A stretch of DNA of 64,000 nucleotides from Perkinsus olseni. Lineage: Eukaryota > Perkinsozoa > Perkinsida > Perkinsidae. Shown here in pieces: positions 28,407-39,165 of the stretch. The notes under the pieces are model-generated. The model was not told the origin of the DNA. It ran no database searches and saw only the letters and a program-made list of their open reading frames with translations. Numbering within the stretch: position 1 is the stretch's first letter; each line of letters begins with the position of its first letter. The stretch spans positions 186,001 through 250,000 of the forward strand of contig JABANP010000012.1 of NCBI GenBank assembly GCA_013115135.1, given 5' to 3'. The position numbers and the translations under genes are program-made.

Positions 28407-29675
28407 ATGCTGGTCACTGCTGCTCTGTTCTGTGGAGGATCTCTTCTTGGCCTTCCCTGGCTGGCTCTAGGCCGGCGTCACCACCTGTCCACTGGCCCTC
28501 AAGCATCGTCTAGGTTCCTCACCTTGGATCAGTACGAGCAGCTGCTTCTTGACAAAGGTCTGATAGATGACATCGAAACTGATGGTGGAGTTTGGGACGA
28601 AACAGACTCTATTGAATCTCCGATGTTCGGCACGCAGAGAGATGTCATCGAGGGCGGTATGGACCTGGTTGACTCCCCCAAGTTTCGCAAGAAGAAAGAT
28701 TTTGTAGGGCGTGGTACGAGCCACGCTGACTCCGCGGTGTTTCGCCACAAGAACGATGTCGTGGAAGATGGTTCCGACCAGGTCGACGCCTCCTTGTTCC
28801 GCAGAAAGAAAGGTGTGGTGGAGTACCGCAAAGAACACGCTCCCGCGAAGTTGTCGGTCGACACTCCGGACCCGCCTGTCGTGGACGTCTACTGCAATTT
28901 CGACAGCGATGAAAGCGGTTTATGTGTTGCTAAGAAACAAGATAGTGATTTCACCGACATTTTCATGTACAACTCCACAAGGGAATGGAGACAGGCTCCG
29001 GCTAGAAACGTTGTCACGCGCAGCTGTGATGTCGTGACCTACCCACCCATCTTCCAGTTCAATGACAAGAAGAACCCGCATTCTACCAGTGCCTTCAATA
29101 AGCTTAGGGAAAACCTCAGGAGCGTAGCGAAGAAGATTCGTTTTAATGAGCCTGACGGTTCAGCGGTGGAAACTCATCTCTTGGTCATGCCCTGCGATAT
29201 CGATCAACCCGCCATTGACTTCGTTACCTCGGTGCTCTACTTGAACCCTCGAGGGGACCGCCCGGAATCTTTCGACCTCATGTTCACCAGCACTAAGGGA
29301 GACCGTCAAATGTTCTACACTTTTGATAGAGTTAGGCCCGAGGATTTCACCTATTACCGTCCTACTCTGTACAAAAGTGACAGCCCGAGGTATACGGCAA
29401 GTCTCACAACATCCACGGACAACTTCCGAAAACGTACAATGCACTCTTTCATGGACGGCGACAAGCGAGTCGATTTTCGGAACAGGTTGACCACCACCCT
29501 TGAAAGCGGCCGTAGCTACACTTTTTATACCCTCGGCCCGAAGGAGGACACCAGAGGTGAAGTCTTCACGTTCGCACTACCCTCCTTCTCGAGGTCAAGG
29601 ATAATTGAAAGAAAATATCTGAAGGGAATGATGGTTTACTATCGCAATAAATGGACCGTTCTGCGTTCGTACTGA
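28407..29675 (+). CDS. Secreted protein with four 19-residue repeats, unknown function
   Basis: An intronless frame of 422 residues. The N-terminus (MLVTAALFCGGSLLGLPW...) is a signal peptide. Residues 69-87, 88-106, 107-125 and 126-144 form four imperfect 19-residue repeats with the pattern (V/I/A)(D/E)S..F...(K/R).(D/G)(V/F)(V/I)E.G; they have drifted, so the array is not recent. The rest (about residues 155-422) is a folded-looking region rich in Asp, Arg, Tyr and Phe with few cysteines, and has no membrane helix. I recognise no domain. Export from the cell or into a compartment is inferred from the signal peptide. Like the ENT genes it lacks introns. Confidence 0.7.
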   Translation: MLVTAALFCGGSLLGLPWLALGRRHHLSTGPQASSRFLTLDQYEQLLLDKGLIDDIETDGGVWDETDSIESPMFGTQRDVIEGGMDLVDSPKFRKKKDFVGRGTSHADSAVFRHKNDVVEDGSDQVDASLFRRKKGVVEYRKEHAPAKLSVDTPDPPVVDVYCNFDSDESGLCVAKKQDSDFTDIFMYNSTREWRQAPARNVVTRSCDVVTYPPIFQFNDKKNPHSTSAFNKLRENLRSVAKKIRFNEPDGSAVETHLLVMPCDIDQPAIDFVTSVLYLNPRGDRPESFDLMFTSTKGDRQMFYTFDRVRPEDFTYYRPTLYKSDSPRYTASLTTSTDNFRKRTMHSFMDGDKRVDFRNRLTTTLESGRSYTFYTLGPKEDTRGEVFTFALPSFSRSRIIERKYLKGMMVYYRNKWTVLRSY

Positions 29676-29839
29676 GAAGTGTGTGGATGATAATTATGAT
29701 GTTGCTGTTCGTGTTATCCAGGATTTTTCGGTTCGGTTGGAAGTATTTACAAGGAAGGGAATTAAGGCCAGCTCGTACGTCTCGACCGTTCATTGAGAGA
29801 GTGAGTGGTATGCGTTGTGCTGAGGGTGGGTGCTCGGAG

Positions 29840-29862
29840 CAGTGGAGTACCGTGCTCCACTG
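29840..29862. other. Perfect inverted repeat downstream of the secreted gene
   Basis: CAGTGGAG and CTCCACTG face each other across a 7-base loop, about 165 bases after the stop codon at 29675. It could fold in the 3' UTR. Whether it acts in 3'-end formation is unknown. Confidence 0.45.
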
Positions 29863-30331
29863 GAGCAGCTCCAGTAAGAATCTTTCGACTGGTAAAGATA
29901 CGGGTAAGGTTCATTCAATCGGAAGTGTATCAAAATGACCCACACTAGCCTGCACACAACCTGCTGCGGAGTGCCATCTTCATGCAGCCTCGGTTGTTCA
30001 CAGCGGACTCTAGCATGGCAGAAGTCGTAGTAGATTGCTCATTCTCTCCACGTTATCAAGTCGTTCTCGTGACGAAGGAGGCGTCGAGATCAACGCAACA
30101 TTTAGAAGCGACCACGATAGGGCTGATGACCACGTTGAGGAACTTCCATTATCATTCGGGTGAAATTAACTTCGGAAATACAGATGACGCAGTTCACGAG
30201 AAGCGCGTCCAACTCAGTCAGACTAACGCCGATGTATCTCGGTATAAATTCTGTATGCCTCTCCTCGCCTTGAGGTGACTACTAAGCAACACAACATTCT
30301 GATACTCTAGACAACACTGACGAAACTCGAT
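29863..30331. other. No gene recognised
   Basis: A 98-codon plus-strand frame at 29982-30278 is present but has no family similarity or other support. Confidence 0.3.
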
Positions 30332-30642
30332 CTAGTCTTCCGCTTCTACCGCGGAAGATTTATCAGTCACGACCACCGGCCGTTTCCTCAGAGTAGAGCC
30401 TTCGTCATCCTCTACTTCCTCTACAGCCTTGCTATCTTCAATAGCGGTGACAGCCGGAACCTAGGACCAACGAGAACACTATGCATCAGATGCCGCTCAC
30501 CAAGCTCCGCGGGAACGACAGACCAGCCTACATCTTCCAACTCGTCAGGTTCACTCTCAGCCTTTCGAGTCTCCTCCTCGAGCTTCTCTTTGTAACGTCT
30601 CATCTCGGCCGCCTCAGCCCGCGCTCTCTCCCTAGCCTTCAT
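30332..30642 (-). CDS. Acidic coiled-coil protein, two exons or more
   Basis: The first part (MKARERARAEAAEM..YKEKLEEETRKAES) is a highly charged coiled coil, followed by EDVGWSVVPAELG. A second exon begins near 30460 with VPAVTAIEDS and runs to EDDEGSTLRKRP and a stop at 30332-30334. The true start is unsure: the coil frame is open upstream to about 30675 (IEKAIGFLRNAR), just after a CTAG that could be a splice acceptor, while another ATG in a different frame lies at 30737-30739, only nine bases after the stop of the Vma12-like gene. No family is recognised. Confidence 0.5.
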
Positions 30643-30748
30643 ACGAGCGTTCCTGAGAAACCCGATGGCTTTTTCGATCTAGCTTCAACCTAATCCGTCG
30701 AGCGCAAGGTTGAAGCTTGGATATTTTTGAACGCGGCATGAGCTGAAA

Positions 30749-31296
30749 TTACTTGGCGATGAGGTCTGCTTTCTGGTCTCGAACTATGAATAACAAGGCC
30801 TCAACGAATAGCGTCAACACACAGCAGAATCCGCCAAATAGGTATCTCTGAAAAAGAATAGCAACGATCGCGCTGATGGAAGGATACTATATGCGCATCC
30901 AAGGTCGATGAGAGGCCATCACGAGTGGCACGTATCCTTACGTAAGTCGGGTCCATGTACTCCCGGAAAATCTTGATAAAATAGTAGCCGAAGGCAAAGG
31001 AGCCCAGGAAGGCCATTATGAAGTGCAGCGCGGTACTGAGGGGGAAGCACAAATCTCACACGCTCCCGAGACAGGTTTATCGAGAGAGCGTGATACCGTA
31101 CAATATCATCTCGAATGATTCTGTATGATGATGAGGGATACTCAACGACGACGCCAAAAGGGCTACAGTGCTCGAGCGAAGTGCACAAATTCTTCAAAGA
31201 CTGAGCCGAGTTCAAGATCTTCTTGCATTGCCGAGTCCCTACTAGAGACTCGCTAGTACCTGATATTCTCACTAACCCCTTTGACCTCCTCCGCAA
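30749..31296 (-). CDS. Vma12/TMEM199-like V-ATPase assembly factor
   Basis: Exons: from about 31296 (5' end uncertain) to 31097, 31035-30941, and 30847-30749. The last two encode two membrane helices: ALHFIMAFLGSFAFGYYFI, a short loop with FREYMDPTY, then RYLFGGFCCVLTLFVEALLF followed by IVRDQKADLIAK and stop. Two C-terminal helices with a G-rich first helix and a V/L-rich second helix match the Vma12/TMEM199 family, ER proteins that help assemble the V0 sector of the vacuolar ATPase. The N-terminal cytosolic part is weakly conserved here. The assignment rests on pattern, not on a unique motif. Confidence 0.5.
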
Positions 31297-31472
31297 CAGT
31301 CGACACGCCTTCTCTCCTGTGGGCTGCTGCTACGAAATTGAGCCGGGAGGCGCCCTTGAGATCGGCTCCGATCGACCTCTGATACCTGAGTGGTCATCAG
31401 CCTATCGTCGGCCTGCTATTGCAACTCCCTACTTTCGCTCCGCTGCTTCAGCTCTCATACGTTCAAGCGGAG

Positions 31473-31973
31473 TCAATTTGGACAACTAAAATTAGCGAGA
31501 ATCAACAGCGCGCCGTTATGATTTTGACGAGGGAGAGGAGTAAAGCATTGAACGGTCCCTACTACCATTTCCTCATCGTTATTGAGGCGCGCGACAACTT
31601 TACAGTTCTTCATAACGTCTGCAAGTACGAAGGAGATTCGCTTGTCGTGATTGACCTGAGAAGGAACACGGTAACCATCCTTTGCCATCATAATGCCCTC
31701 GCTCAACGGCAGCAACACAACTGCGGCGAGATGAGCTGAAGTTTTCAAGCGAGAAAGCGTTGTGAGATGACACTCCAGGCGGCATAGCGGGAGTACTACC
31801 CTCTCGTTGTGGTCCTCGACCATCTTGCAGAGATCATCCAAGTCGATGCTATCGCGGTGTCTGTAGACTTTCCGTAGGGCCGCCGGCTGAGAGTTGAGGA
31901 AGTAACGGACCTCGTCGCTGATCGACACGAGCACTTGAGTCGGCATTCGGGTGGTTGGGGGCAGAAAAAACAA
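31473..31973 (-). CDS. Hypothetical protein or exons
   Basis: An open stretch of 166 codons. VLVSISDEVRYFLNSQPAAL and SIDLDDLCKMVEDHNE look like genuine coding sequence (regular helical pattern, acidic), followed by less convincing sequence that may be intron. No family recognised. It lies on the same strand as, and downstream of, the tubulin-ligase-like gene. Confidence 0.3.
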   Translation of the reverse strand: MFFLPPTTRMPTQVLVSISDEVRYFLNSQPAALRKVYRHRDSIDLDDLCKMVEDHNERVVLPLCRLECHLTTLSRLKTSAHLAAVVLLPLSEGIMMAKDGYRVPSQVNHDKRISFVLADVMKNCKVVARLNNDEEMVVGTVQCFTPLPRQNHNGALLILANFSCPN

Positions 31974-32314
31974 GTGATAGGAACTGCAGTAACCATCGTC
32001 AAATCTCCTTCACCTCAGACCACTCTCCAACGCAAAGGAACAGACCACGAGAAATACAGACTATCGCTGCATGCCGCACTCGATCGCCACCCCTCGATCG
32101 TAATGGACCTGTCATGAGCCTTTTACTTCTCTCGCTATGCCGCTGATTGATAAGAATGTTGTTAGTGGACCCCCGGAGGCCACAGTTGAGCTCAAAAACG
32201 ACTGGTGCGATCGGATGGGAGCCTAAGGTCATCTTATCACCTGCGACGGAATCCCCTTGGGTTTGAATGAAAACTCTCTCGCGTTCGGGTCGAAGACTTT
32301 CGCTCCGCCAGCCT

Positions 32315-34751
32315 CTAACCACAGCCGGAAGAGGAGGTTCGAAGATCGCTCCGTGAGCAGATACCTCCCATAGTGCTGAAATGGGCTACGAGGTGCCGAG
32401 ACCGGGGTTCGAACCCGAGACGTCCTGTCGTCACCTCGGCGTTCTCCCGGGTCGGGTAAATCCGTCGATATCCGCCAGCCCTCTGTTCTTCATCATGCCA
32501 GTCCATTATGGACGCCCAGTCCGCTTCCGTCAGGGTTGACAGCGGTAACCCGCTTGAAGCCTTGCGAGCCAACTTATCCAGCTCCAGTAGAAGAGAAGCT
32601 CTCGAACCTACGCAAAATCTCTCACAACCACTACGGAGCAACTACTAAATTGCCGACATATCAAACAGCTGAGAGCCGAAGAATGCCTTGACGCCTTAAA
32701 AGACACGGAGGTACCCTCGAATGAGAAGCATCTCCTCACAACTGGCACCCCAAACATGGCATGCCCCTCGCTTCGAGCACGGGGAAACCGCGGGATGGCC
32801 CTTCCTCAAGCCAGACACTAGTACTCCTCTCCGGTGTTGTTGGTTTCCAACTGCCCGGATATAGCGGGTTGATCTTCCCTCCAGGTCGATTGAACGGCCA
32901 GAAACCTGACAGGATAGCTTCGCCGGCTGCACGCTTCGAGCTTGGATATTCGCTAAGCGAGGCACGAATCATGAGCTATCAACGGCGCCGCACCAACGAG
33001 CGTGAATGCATCGGCCATGAGCTGAGACTTTATGCGCTTATCCAGTGGGCTGGAGCTGGAAAACGACGGGCAGACGTTGACCTCGAGGAGCCACGGCCGC
33101 AAGTTGGCGTCGACTAGAATGTCGAAGCCGTATATCTGCCAGCCGAAGGGCCACTCACAACCAAACGACCCCGGTTCGATCCACCTCGAACAGATTTTGA
33201 TGCACGGGCGCCCCGAGCTCTGCGCAGGAACTGTAGTTCGTCGAACGATGAAGGTTGGTAGCCATCTGAGGTTCCGCCGAGATAACTGTCTAAAAATAAT
33301 CTAGCATCCTATACCGCACCATCCGCCAATCACCTTGATGATAATATCTTCCACATCCCGCATCATCTTGTCGAAGTCCAGCTACAACAACAAGAGAATA
33401 CATAACGATCCTAGCAAGCACGACTAAAACCAGGCCCGGTCGGGTCCAACTACGTCAGCTTCTGTCAGGCTTTGCCTTAGCTCCTCCAGAGACCACTTAT
33501 TGCTCATATTACTCCCACCCACCGAGGGAGCGCTTTCAGTCCTGGATGAACCTGCGCCTCAGAATTCCGGAATTCCCCACAGTTACCATTATTACCTCTT
33601 TCAGAAACCTCATCAAGCTCATCAAGATCCCTTTCGCTGCCGAACTGTGTATCTTCGTTCTTCACAAAGGTCGAGCTTCGTTTGTTGATACTATAATTCG
33701 TCAAATGCATGAAGCGACACTTGGAGCGTCCCTTCGTCACATAGGGCTGCGTGGCTATCCTGACTAGTCCTTCGTCGTAGAGGTAGATTTTAAGAGGATC
33801 GACCGAAGTCACCAGAACGTAAAGTCGGAGGTCACACTTGAAGCCATTCAGCAGCAAGGGGTTGCCGATGTATTTCTGTATGATTCCTGCCTTCATAGCG
33901 AACTTCCGCAGCATCGCTCCGCTCATCGCTTTCCTTATCAACTTAATACCCCTACCACAACTTGAACTACGCGGCTTGAAGATCCACATGCTGCCAGCTT
34001 TCGATTTCACTCTGTCCATATTCCACTTGCTGAAATCCTTGGGGAGGACGTATGTCTGGGGGATGATACTCGGGGAGCTTGGGCCGATCCGACGCTGAAG
34101 TCGCTCGATGTTGAGACAAAGAGAATCTTTCCAACCCATTTGAAAGGAGCCTGGAAAGTGATTCGTCTTTTGCAAGGCGTGCATCTTCTTGAGGACCTCC
34201 GGTTTGCTATTGCCATCCCATCGCACAGACCATCTCACATCTCCCCAGGGCCCGTCCGTCAAACTCACACCGCCGTTGTGTTCTAGAGTGTTGAGAACAC
34301 AGTTATACCGGTGGACAGCACTCGAGTGATGATAATAGAATCGCAGGCTGGGCGTCGCCACCAGCCGGCTCGAGTACCGTTGGACAGGACTCGCCACCAC
34401 GCATCGGAAATAAATAACCGCTGGTCGCGCCTGGCCGAAGACAGACTGAAGAACACTGCGGCCTTCGTTCGGTGGAAGTGGATCGCTTCGTGATGCATTC
34501 GGGCCCGAATCGGTCTTTGCAGCACCAACATGGGCGTCTCTGTCAATCGCCCTCTCCTCGGGCCAGCTCCCTTCGGATTGAGCCGGAGACTTGACCTCAC
34601 TCAACTCGCGCGGCTGAGAGCCACCAGAGATAAAACCCTCGCAAGAATCCCCACGGCCTTCGTTTGAATCAGAAGGTTCGGTGGACCGCCGTCCATCGGG
34701 TGCTGATGGCAGCGGCCGCGAGAGACCGGGCTGCTCTCGTTGGACTGTCAT
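32315..34751 (-). CDS. Tubulin tyrosine ligase-like protein (TTLL, glutamylase type)
   Basis: Exon 1 (34751 to about 33555) encodes a long polar N-terminus, then the TTL core: DVRWSVRWDGN, HFPGSFQMGWKDSL, SMWIFKPRSSSCGRGI (ATP-grasp lysine and glycine loop), QKYIGNPLLLNGFKCDLRLY, and MHLTNYSINK, a TTLL signature. Later exons give NKWSLEELRQSL, VEDIIIKVI, TVISAEPQMATNLHRS, then IYGFDILVDANLRPWLLEVN and SSPLDKRIKSQLMADAFTLVG, and finally DEEQRAGGYRRIYPT. This order is that of TTLL4/5-type enzymes, which add glutamates to tubulin tails, acting on cilia or cytoskeleton. Between GVVW and CEWPFGWQ (near 33165) the open frame requires one base to be skipped, or else an unusually short intron of about 35 nt. 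The 3' end is uncertain. Confidence 0.8.
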
Positions 34752-34878
34752 GAGCGGAACTAACTGCCCGAGGACCTGGGACGACCGCTTGTTATCGGAA
34801 GTCGTGAAATCGTTCTAGATTCTTCGGTCGGTATGCATGCACGGTTCCACCAAGCAGAAACCAACTTAGAACAATTTG

Positions 34879-35775
34879 GTAGACGGTGAAAATCTAAGCG
34901 AGAGGGCGAAAATCTAAAGAAGGAGAAAAACTGAAGAAAAAAAGACCTAGTGGAGTACTGACCGTAACCCCCGTCAACCCGAAACCCGACTCAGGTCGCC
35001 CTTCGGGCGACCATCACCTCAAACCCGAAGGCCTAGGGTCATAGGTCATAGGTTATCCGAGAGTCATAAGCGTAGTCCCAATCCTCTCCCGGGCGAGCGC
35101 GAAACTTCTTTAGAAAATGGCAACTTTCTTTAGAAATATGGTTTTTCCCGAACAATTTTCAGAAGAAATCTCGCTCGCCCATGAATTTGCAGGCACGTGG
35201 TGTGGGGTAGACGGTGAAAATCTAAGCGAAAGGGCGAAAATCTAAGCGAGAGGGCGAAAATCTAAAGAAGGAGAAAAACTGAAGAAAAAAAGACCTAGTG
35301 GAGTACTGACCGTAACCCCCGTCAACCCGAAACCCGACTCAGGTCGCCCTTCGGGCGACCATCACCTCAAACCCGAAGGCCTAGGGTCATAGGTCATAGG
35401 TTATCCGAGAGTCATAAGCGTAGTCCCAATCCTCTCCCGGGCGAGCGCGAAACTTCTTTAGAAAATGGCAACTTTCTTTAGAAATATGGTTTTTCCCGAA
35501 CAAGCGAAAGGGCGAAAATCTAAGCAAGAGGGCGAAAATCTAAAGAAGGAGAAAAACTAAAGAGAAAAAGACCTAGTGGAGTACTGACCGTAACCCCCGT
35601 CAACCCGAAACCCGACTCAGGTCGCCCTTCGGGCGACCATCACCTCAAACCCGAAGGCCTAGGGTTATAGGTCATAGGTTATCCGAGAGTCAAAAGCGTA
35701 ATCCCAATCCTCTCCCGGGCGAGCGAGAAACTTCTTTAGAAAATGGCAACTTTCTTTAGAAATATGGTTTTTCCC
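34879..35775. repeat. Satellite: three tandem units with hairpin
   Basis: Three units beginning at about 34879, 35207 and 35502 (offsets 348 and 278 measured at GACCTAGTGGAG). Each has a GAAAATCTAAGCGAGAGGGC sub-repeat present once to twice, a purine-rich GAAGGAGAAAAACTGAAG stretch, a perfect hairpin GGTCGCCC-TTC-GGGCGACC, and TTCTTTAGAAA boxes at the end. Units are nearly identical apart from sub-repeat number, which points to recent amplification. No open frame spans a unit. Confidence 0.85.
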
Positions 35776-36284
35776 CGTGGTGTGGCACGCACGCGAGCCA
35801 TTTTGTAAAGCACAAGAAAAGCTTGGGAAGAAGGACTCGAATGGCGGGTGAGAACGGGGACGATGGAACCCGAACCGACGAGGGTGAAAGTGTGGTGCTA
35901 ACCTGGAGCACAGAGGCTCGCCCGCCGGGACCCCAAGTCAAATCTCGCTCGCCCAGGGACAGACAGCAGTGTATCTATTGTTGTGTATACTGTAGCAAGA
36001 ACTTCTACACCCCCGTCTGAGGCCTGTCCTACCGCTCAATTCACGGATTCATGACGGATAAAGGAGACAGTCTCCGCGACCGTAATTCCCGCGGTGTCTC
36101 CATGGCCCATGGACCATGGGCGAACGCGCTTATGAATGGCGAGCGCCAAGTAAAAAACATGAACAGGGCTCATCACAGTGAGGCTACAAGAACATGTGGA
36201 TAAAAACAGCATCTTATCGTCAATGGTCATCATCACGACGACATCAGGCTGATGTCTGCCTTGCCTTTTACCTCCGTTTTCACG
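35776..36284. other. No gene recognised
   Basis: Contains short palindromes (e.g. CCATGGCCCATGGACCATGG near 36099) and no supported coding sequence. Confidence 0.35.
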
Positions 36285-36560
36285 CGGGTGACAGTCTTGC
36301 CTTGTAATCCCCGCTCTCACTCAGATTGGGATTCAGCCCTGTTATCGACGGTTTTTCATTGACACCTGGACAACAGCCATCACCCGGGTGACAGCCTTGC
36401 CTTGTAATCCCCGCTCTCACTCAGATTGGGATTCAGGCTTGTTATTGTGCCATGACTGAGGCTCAACAAGGGATGAGGGTGTTGTAACAGCTCAGACAAG
36501 ACTCTTGTGACAAGAGCGTAATCCATGCCTTGCCTTGTAATCCCCGCTGACAGGCGGTTT
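36285..36560. repeat. Short direct repeats beside the MULE remnant
   Basis: CTTGCCTTGTAATCCCCGCT occurs at about 36296, 36401 and 36531; the first two are followed by the same CTCACTCAGATTGGGATTCAG. Part of the unit also contains CCGGGTGACAG. The spacing is irregular (about 105 and 130 bases). They could be subterminal repeats of the adjacent transposon. Confidence 0.6.
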
Positions 36561-36597
36561 CGCAGGATAAACTTCTTCAACCTCCGGTTATTGCCCT

Positions 36598-38549
36598 CTA
36601 ATTCATTATTCGGAGATGGTAGTCGTGGCGCAAAGCCTTGGTACCATCCACTGAGATCGCTGTCGATCCAACTCTAGGATCCATCACTGCTTTGCCTTCG
36701 GGCTCGGAGCACTTCTTCTCCATCAGGTTGAAGTGTGTGAAGAACGCCGGGGTTGTGCTAGAGAGTTGAAGGTATCGAAGGTCTCGTAGGATGTGGAGTT
36801 GGAGCTCCGAGTCGGTGTTCATCTCCTTCATCTTCTTAACTTTACTTTGGACATGGTACCAGGCACGGTACTACCAGCACATGCACCGTGACACAGTGTC
36901 CTCGTAAACAGCTTCGATAGCCGACGATATGGCTCCTGCACCATCTCCCATCACGTATTTTGGTATTGTTGGGTTCAGTCCCATCCTCTCTGCGCCTACT
37001 GCTGGAGCTCGTAGTAAATCAGCGTAGTCTTGAGTTCTTTCTCCCCTGATATAGCCACGGCGATGGGGAAGCAATGGTTGTGACTGTCGCTTATTGCAAG
37101 CATCAATACTGGTAGACGTTGGAGATTCAATGGTTGAATTTCAACTTGTACGTTGCGTCGGTGTTGTACATGCTGGCTTTGGTGGCAGACCATACAAGAC
37201 GTCTCGTGGTGAATATGATGATGAAGTCATTGATGTCCGTGAATCTCGACTCGAGAGGAGATTCTCGAGATTCTCGAGAAGACCACAAATGGGAGGTCTG
37301 GTTGGTGGATCCCTGGGAGGTCTGAGTGATCGTTAGCCAATTTCTCCAGCTCCTCCAACGATATCTTGCAGCTCCCTTAATTCATCTTCCGCCTAACTTA
37401 GGCGGCCTAAGTACTGCATTTTATTGATTACCTAAAAGAGCAGCATGACTTGAGCTAAGATTTTTCCACAGTTGAAAGTTGAGTTCTGCAGTCTATGGCG
37501 AGCGTTCTATCGGACACAACGTCCCATAGAATATATCTCACGTCTTGTCGCTGTGACGGTTAGTGACAAGGCTGTTAGACCTGATTTCGCAGATTACTGC
37601 GCTGGACGGAGCGAATCTATCGACGAATTGACAAAACCAAACGTAATGGTTTTTGTCAGTGATTTTCAGCGTGTGCGCGTGCGGCGAGTAGGCCGCGTTG
37701 TGGCCGGCTACTGAAGAATACGGCTTCGAGGGCCGAGTGATAATGAAAGCGTTGGCTTTGCCTCTCCAACCCTCTCCTTCCTCTCTTTCCTGACTCACAA
37801 CTCAACATGCCTCATGAACGTTTCGCTGTTAACTTAACAATGTTAAGCCGGGGCATAGGCTAGACTCAAAAACTGAAACTGGGCACATGGGAATGAGCCT
37901 TCATGACACTTGCCCCGCCATAAAGACTGGTGGAGTCGCGACACGGGGTCCACCTTTTTAGGGGCTTCTCCTCTGGCTGAAGCCCATTCTGTGCGATGTA
38001 GACTACATCATGTAGTCATCGATGATTTTTTCCATCTCCTCCCAAGTAGTGATTTCCTTCGCCACCTACTCTTCAACAATCTCGTCGAATGGTGGTGGAA
38101 CTCCAGAGTTGTGCTTCCAGTCGTGGTCGTGCTCGCCCGTACGGTACATCAGCACTCTAGAGCTATCATTCGGCTAGTGGAGCATCAGCTTGTATCCCTC
38201 CGCAGGACAGTCATTTTTCTCAGCTCGTTTCCTTCTAGCGGCTGGACTACCACATGCGCAATAGTCCAGTCACCCGGGCGCCATTCCCACTGGAGTTGGA
38301 ACTGAAAAAAAATCACATGACGTGTCCTTTTAAAGGCCATTCGCCGAATGGCATTCGGTCATACTAAGCGATTCCGAACTTCCCTTGCGCTTTGAGCCAG
38401 TCCGCAACTTCGCTCTCGTCGTTGAAAGTCGTGCGATAATTCCATGCGATTTTTGGCCCGCGCGTGTTCGACGGAGCTGCTTCCGCCTCCGGTGCAGTCG
38501 CCGGTTCTTGCGGTTCTTGCGCAATAGCCGGCGAAGGCATGTCCAACAC
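36598..38549 (-). mobile_element. Decayed MULE (Mutator-like) transposase
   Basis: Read on the minus strand: an N-terminal part with IAWNYRTTFNDESEVADWLK, then RVLMYRTGEHDHDWKHNSG (HxH-type binding-domain end) and GVPPPFDEIVEE; then the MULE catalytic region: FTDINDFIIIFTTRRLVWSA, YNTDATYKL (first catalytic Asp), LMLAISDSHNHCFPIAVAIS, YVMGDGAGAISSAIEAV (second Asp) and CMCWYHVQSK. Decay is clear: an in-frame TAG follows IVEE, a frame change lies in the codons after DATYKL near 37135, and a 15-base insertion with a stop splits CMCW from YHVQ near 36860. Terminal inverted repeats were not found by eye. The element is inactive as it stands. Confidence 0.75.
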
Positions 38550-39165
38550 CTAATCAGGTTTTCCGAACCAAGATTTTCCGCATCGCGGCTGACACCTTAC
38601 TGCGAGCAGCCTTCTGACAGGGTCAGGCTCCTGAATACTATTACCGGTAGGCTCAGCCATGTACCAAACTCGCCCTTATCATTCTCCAATCTGCCGACCC
38701 ATAACCAGCCTCGTTTCTGGAGAGCACGGCGGCAGCCAAGTAAGCGTTGAGTGGCAGTATCAGAAACGATTTTGGTCACATGTCCCCCTACCACTCGACA
38801 GACTACATCATGTAGTCCGCGTACGTTCACGCAGCAAGTTCTTACTCACCCGAGGTTTCCGACTAGGGTTTCTGAAATCTTAAGAGACTGTGACAGGAGA
38901 GAGATACCGCGATAAGCTTATTGACCATGAATCGGAATAAATCGTCACTTGAAGAGCTCTTTCAGTCCCTTAGGATCCCTTCTCACCCCTAAGGAGTACT
39001 CGTTTCGCCGCGACAGTTTGCATTTTCCTCATTATCGTTGCAACTCCCTTACAAACAAAACAGTTGTCAATCACAGCGTTACACCATATGTAACAACATC
39101 GGACAGCGATGACATGGAATCCGAATCATATATCGTCTAGTCTTCTTTCAGCAGCGCCCTGTGTA
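38550..39165. other. Intergenic before the G array
   Basis: No coding sequence recognised on either strand; may include the missing end of the MULE. Confidence 0.35.

Noticed and set aside
32380..32450. tRNA-like sequence on the minus strand with a good T-arm (GGGTTCGAACCCC) and A-box-like part
   Set aside because: It overlaps the last TTLL coding stretch (RRIYPTRENAE) and a likely 58-nt intron. The spacing between acceptor-stem halves is far too short for a tRNA.
35791..35815. Possible spliced-leader RNA gene (GAGCCATTTTG...CACAAG)
   Set aside because: Only about nine consecutive bases match the known dinoflagellate leader; no donor GT follows and no Sm site was seen.
37910..38305. Plus-strand 131-codon open frame
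   Set aside because: Antisense to the MULE N-terminal region, whose motifs are on the minus strand.
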